This document shows, piece after piece, positions 5,518 through 7,186 of a stretch of DNA of 7,186 nt. The stretch spans positions 1-7,186 of the forward strand of contig JANWVS010000094.1 in NCBI GenBank assembly GCA_025056835.1, in the 5' to 3' direction. Under the pieces are notes generated by a model that saw nothing but the letters and a program-made list of their open reading frames with translations, was not told the origin of the DNA and searched no databases. The translations under genes were made by a program, and so were the position numbers. This DNA comes from Gemmataceae bacterium. GTDB lineage: Bacteria; Planctomycetota; Planctomycetia; Gemmatales; Gemmataceae. How positions within the stretch are numbered: the first letter of the stretch is position 1; every line of letters begins with the position of its first letter.

Positions 5518-6174
5518 ATGCACCTGGCCGTTTTGATCAGCGGCGGATTGGACAGTGCCATCCTCCTCGGCGATGCCTTGCGGCGCGGCGAGTGGGTCCG
5601 GCCGATTTACGTCCGCTGCGGCCTGGCCTGGGAGCGGGAGGAATTTACCGCCTTGACGCGCTACTTGGCCGCGCTCGCTTGTCCGCGGTTGGCTCCCTTG
5701 ATCGTGCTGGAACAGCCAAGCGGCGACTTATACGGGGAGCATTGGAGCGTCACCGGTCGTGCCGTCCCCGATGCCCAATCGCCCGACGATGCCATGTTCC
5801 TCCCCGGCCGCAATGTGTTGCTCTTGGCCAAGGCATTGTTATGGTGCCACCTTCACGGCGTGACCACGGTGGCCCTTGGTTCGCTTCAGTCGAATCCATT
5901 TCCCGATGCCACGGCTGAATTCTTTCAAGACTTTGCGCGGGTTGTCGGTCGGGCCGTTGCCGACGGCCGACTGAGCGTGACGGCCCCCTTCGCCGGCCTG
6001 ACTAAGCGCGCGGTCATGCAGCTGGGGCGCGGAATGCCGTTGGAACACACCTGGTCTTGTATTCAACCGATCGAGGGCAAGCACTGCGGGGCTTGCAACA
6101 AATGTGCCGAGCGCCGCCGGGCCTTTGCCGACGCTGCCTTGCCCGATCCGACCCCCTATCAACACCGTGCTTGA
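5518..6174 (+). CDS. QueC-like 7-cyano-7-deazaguanine synthase family (PP-loop) protein
   Basis: 218 residues, normal for QueC. QueC turns 7-carboxy-7-deazaguanine into preQ0 using ATP and ammonia, on the way to queuosine in tRNA or to 7-deazaguanine DNA modifications. The ATP-binding PP-loop SGGLDS is at residues 8-13, the conserved FLPGRNVLLLAKA at 94-106, and the zinc site is complete: Cys181 in HTWSC, then Cys190, Cys193 and Cys196 in HCGACNKC. The central motif differs from bacterial QueC: SNPFPDATAEFF (125-136) stands where YPDCRxEF is usual, so the Asp remains but Cys-Arg is Ala-Thr. This makes it a divergent branch, and substrate identity is less sure than the fold. No queD, queE or queF is present nearby. 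The ATG at 5518 has no close Shine-Dalgarno; a GGAG about 28 bases upstream is too far. It lies 53 bases after the STAS gene. Confidence 0.85.
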   Translation: MHLAVLISGGLDSAILLGDALRRGEWVRPIYVRCGLAWEREEFTALTRYLAALACPRLAPLIVLEQPSGDLYGEHWSVTGRAVPDAQSPDDAMFLPGRNVLLLAKALLWCHLHGVTTVALGSLQSNPFPDATAEFFQDFARVVGRAVADGRLSVTAPFAGLTKRAVMQLGRGMPLEHTWSCIQPIEGKHCGACNKCAERRRAFADAALPDPTPYQHRA

Positions 6175-6189
6175 GCTAGGAGGGCACGG

Positions 6190-6204
6190 TTGGCCATCGG
6201 CCAA
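6190..6204 (+). terminator. Short hairpin after the queC-like gene
   Basis: TTGGCC (6190-6195) and GGCCAA (6199-6204) form a perfect 6-base stem with a 3-base loop, 16 bases past the stop codon. No T-run follows, so it is only a weak terminator candidate. Confidence 0.3.
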
Positions 6205-6261
6205 GTACAACAGCGCAAGTTAGGGAAGGTAGCAGGTTAAACTTTGCCGGTTGCATGGTTT

Positions 6262-6295
6262 GTGCCGCTCGCAGCGAGGTTTCTCGCTCCGGCAC
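6262..6295 (+). promoter_or_regulatory. Nested stem-loop upstream of the PagL-like gene
   Basis: AGCGAG (6273-6278) and CTCGCT (6283-6288) form a perfect inner stem with a GTTT loop. An outer pair, GTGCCG (6262-6267) and CGGCAC (6290-6295), encloses it with a 5-base bulge on the left and 1 base on the right. It ends about 100 bases before the GTG start. It could be a leader structure of that gene or a terminator for the upstream pair; no T-run follows, and no clear promoter boxes are visible nearby. Confidence 0.35.
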
Positions 6296-6395
6296 CGACG
6301 GCTCTCATTTCGCTTCAACCGGCATGATCGTCGATGCAAGAACAGGTTTCGCGGCAGGAAGCCTCGGAACATACCTCGCAACAAGGAGGTTCCCG

Positions 6396-7186
6396 GTGAG
6401 CAACCACACTCGCTGGTTGGCGCTAGTCCTGATCGCCGCCAATGGCACCACGGTGTCGGCCCAAACGCCGACTCTGGCCGCTGCGCCCGTTTATCCGCCT
6501 TATCCGCCTTATTCGTATGCACGACCCGTGTCGAGCCAGCCGGCCTTGGCCCCCCACGTCGTCCGGCCAAACTCCGCGCCGATGCCGCGCGTGATGTATG
6601 TCCCGGCCTCGCCGACCGACTGGTTGGGCCTGCCGGTGGCGACATCGGCTCCGACCGTGCCGACGCCGATCGGCCGACCCACGACCCCGCCCGCGGCGTC
6701 GGTCGAACCGATCCAAGTCAGCCGCGTTAGTCGGCAGTCGCTCAGCACAGCCCTCGCCGGAGACAGCCGAGCCGATGCGCGAGCGGAAGCCGAGCTTGTG
6801 TCGCTTCGCCAAGACTTGGAATGGGAACTCGCGGCGTCCGCTAACTGCGGTGTGAACCATGCCTGCTCGTCGCCATCGGTGTCTTGTTCGGGACACCACA
6901 AAGCCATGGGCGGCGATTGCACCAATTGGCTGCCAAAAGGACACTGTACCTTACAGTTGCTCGGCGGCGCCTATGCCGACATATCCAGTGCCCATTACAA
7001 CTGGGGTCAGGGCACTGTGCGGTTCGGTCGAGTATGTGATTGGGAATGCTTGGACTGTCTCCCGGGCGCCTTCGAATTTCTCGCAGAAGCGACGGCCGCG
7101 GCAAACTATGCCAGCGACTTCGGCAACCATTTTTACGGCGGCGGGTTGCTGATGCGCTACAACTTCGTCAAATTAGGCAGTCGACT
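6396..7186 (+). CDS. Secreted proline- and cysteine-rich protein with PagL-like (acyloxyacyl hydrolase) region, partial
   Basis: The frame is open from a GTG at 6396 to the right edge, 263 codons so far. The start is well supported: AAGGAGG (6383-6389) lies 6 bases upstream and a Sec signal peptide follows (hydrophobic WLALVLIAA, likely cleavage after Ala22, VSA|QT). Residues 23-115 are Pro/Ala/Thr-rich with a YPPYPPYSY run and are probably unstructured. Residues 151-221 hold eight cysteines (151, 157, 164, 175, 184, 214, 218, 221), a high number that suggests disulfides or metal binding. From about 185 onward (LQLLGGAYADI, VRFGRVC, LPGAFEFLAEATAA, SDFGNHFYGGGLLMRYNFV) the pattern resembles the first strands of PagL-type lipid A deacylases of the outer membrane. 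The catalytic His-Ser region of that family would lie past the edge, so activity cannot be judged. That the gene is real is nearly sure; the PagL link is from recalled pattern only. Confidence 0.72.
   Translation, partial: MSNHTRWLALVLIAANGTTVSAQTPTLAAAPVYPPYPPYSYARPVSSQPALAPHVVRPNSAPMPRVMYVPASPTDWLGLPVATSAPTVPTPIGRPTTPPAASVEPIQVSRVSRQSLSTALAGDSRADARAEAELVSLRQDLEWELAASANCGVNHACSSPSVSCSGHHKAMGGDCTNWLPKGHCTLQLLGGAYADISSAHYNWGQGTVRFGRVCDWECLDCLPGAFEFLAEATAAANYASDFGNHFYGGGLLMRYNFVKLGSR

Noticed and set aside
6491..6511. Tandem 9-base repeat (TTATCCGCC twice plus a partial copy)
   Set aside because: It lies inside the proline-rich coding part (YPPYPPY) and is explained by the protein repeat, so it is not a separate element.
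6251..6730. 159-residue plus-strand ORF and the minus-strand ORFs around 6423-6944
   Set aside because: They overlap the frame starting at 6396, which has AAGGAGG, a signal peptide and stays open to the edge; the others are Arg-rich shadows.
1..7186. Mobile element, CRISPR array, tRNA, rRNA or defence system
   Set aside because: No transposase or integrase frame, no regularly spaced repeats, no cloverleaf or rRNA-like segment, and no gene with nuclease or other defence motifs; the QueC-like protein alone is not enough to call a DNA-modification system.

Overview
The window is a GC-rich piece of bacterial chromosome. The gene content and the look of several proteins suggest a planctomycete, perhaps of the Pirellulales: a Dabb protein with an N-terminal anchor, small proline-rich secreted proteins, a SpoIIAA-like STAS protein, a PagL-like outer-membrane protein, and mixed use of Shine-Dalgarno sites. 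This is an inference from protein style; no rRNA or other marker gene is present. I see no mobile element, CRISPR array, tRNA or rRNA.

Left part (1-1496): a sulfate-binding lipoprotein gene (sbp) runs leftward off the edge. It is divergent from an Rrf2-family regulator (1065-1496) that lacks iron-sulfur cysteines. The 238-bp gap between them has a good promoter for sbp, and an AATCATGATT palindrome overlaps its -10 box. Together this looks like a sulfur-responsive regulator controlling sulfate uptake, comparable in logic to CymR.

Middle part (1629-4685), all on the minus strand and read from right to left: a Dabb-domain protein with two plausible starts, one giving a membrane-anchored form and one a cytosolic form; an unrecognised small ORF; a membrane-anchored HtrA/DegP-type serine protease with two PDZ domains and an intact His-Asp-Ser triad; and a small secreted protein of unknown function. 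A 14-bp perfect stem-loop lies just downstream of the protease. HtrA and the secreted protein both act outside the cytoplasmic membrane, but each seems to have its own promoter.

Right part (5093-7186), plus strand: a STAS-domain (anti-sigma-antagonist-like) protein, then, 53 bp on, a QueC-like PP-loop enzyme with the C-terminal zinc site but an altered central motif. A secreted protein follows with a proline-rich N-terminal half, a cysteine-rich centre and the start of what looks like a PagL-type acyloxyacyl hydrolase barrel; it runs off the right edge.

No clearly new multi-gene system is visible. The points most worth a second look are the sbp/Rrf2 control region, the two-start Dabb gene, the divergent QueC-like enzyme beside a STAS protein, and the unusual domain make-up of the protein at the right edge.
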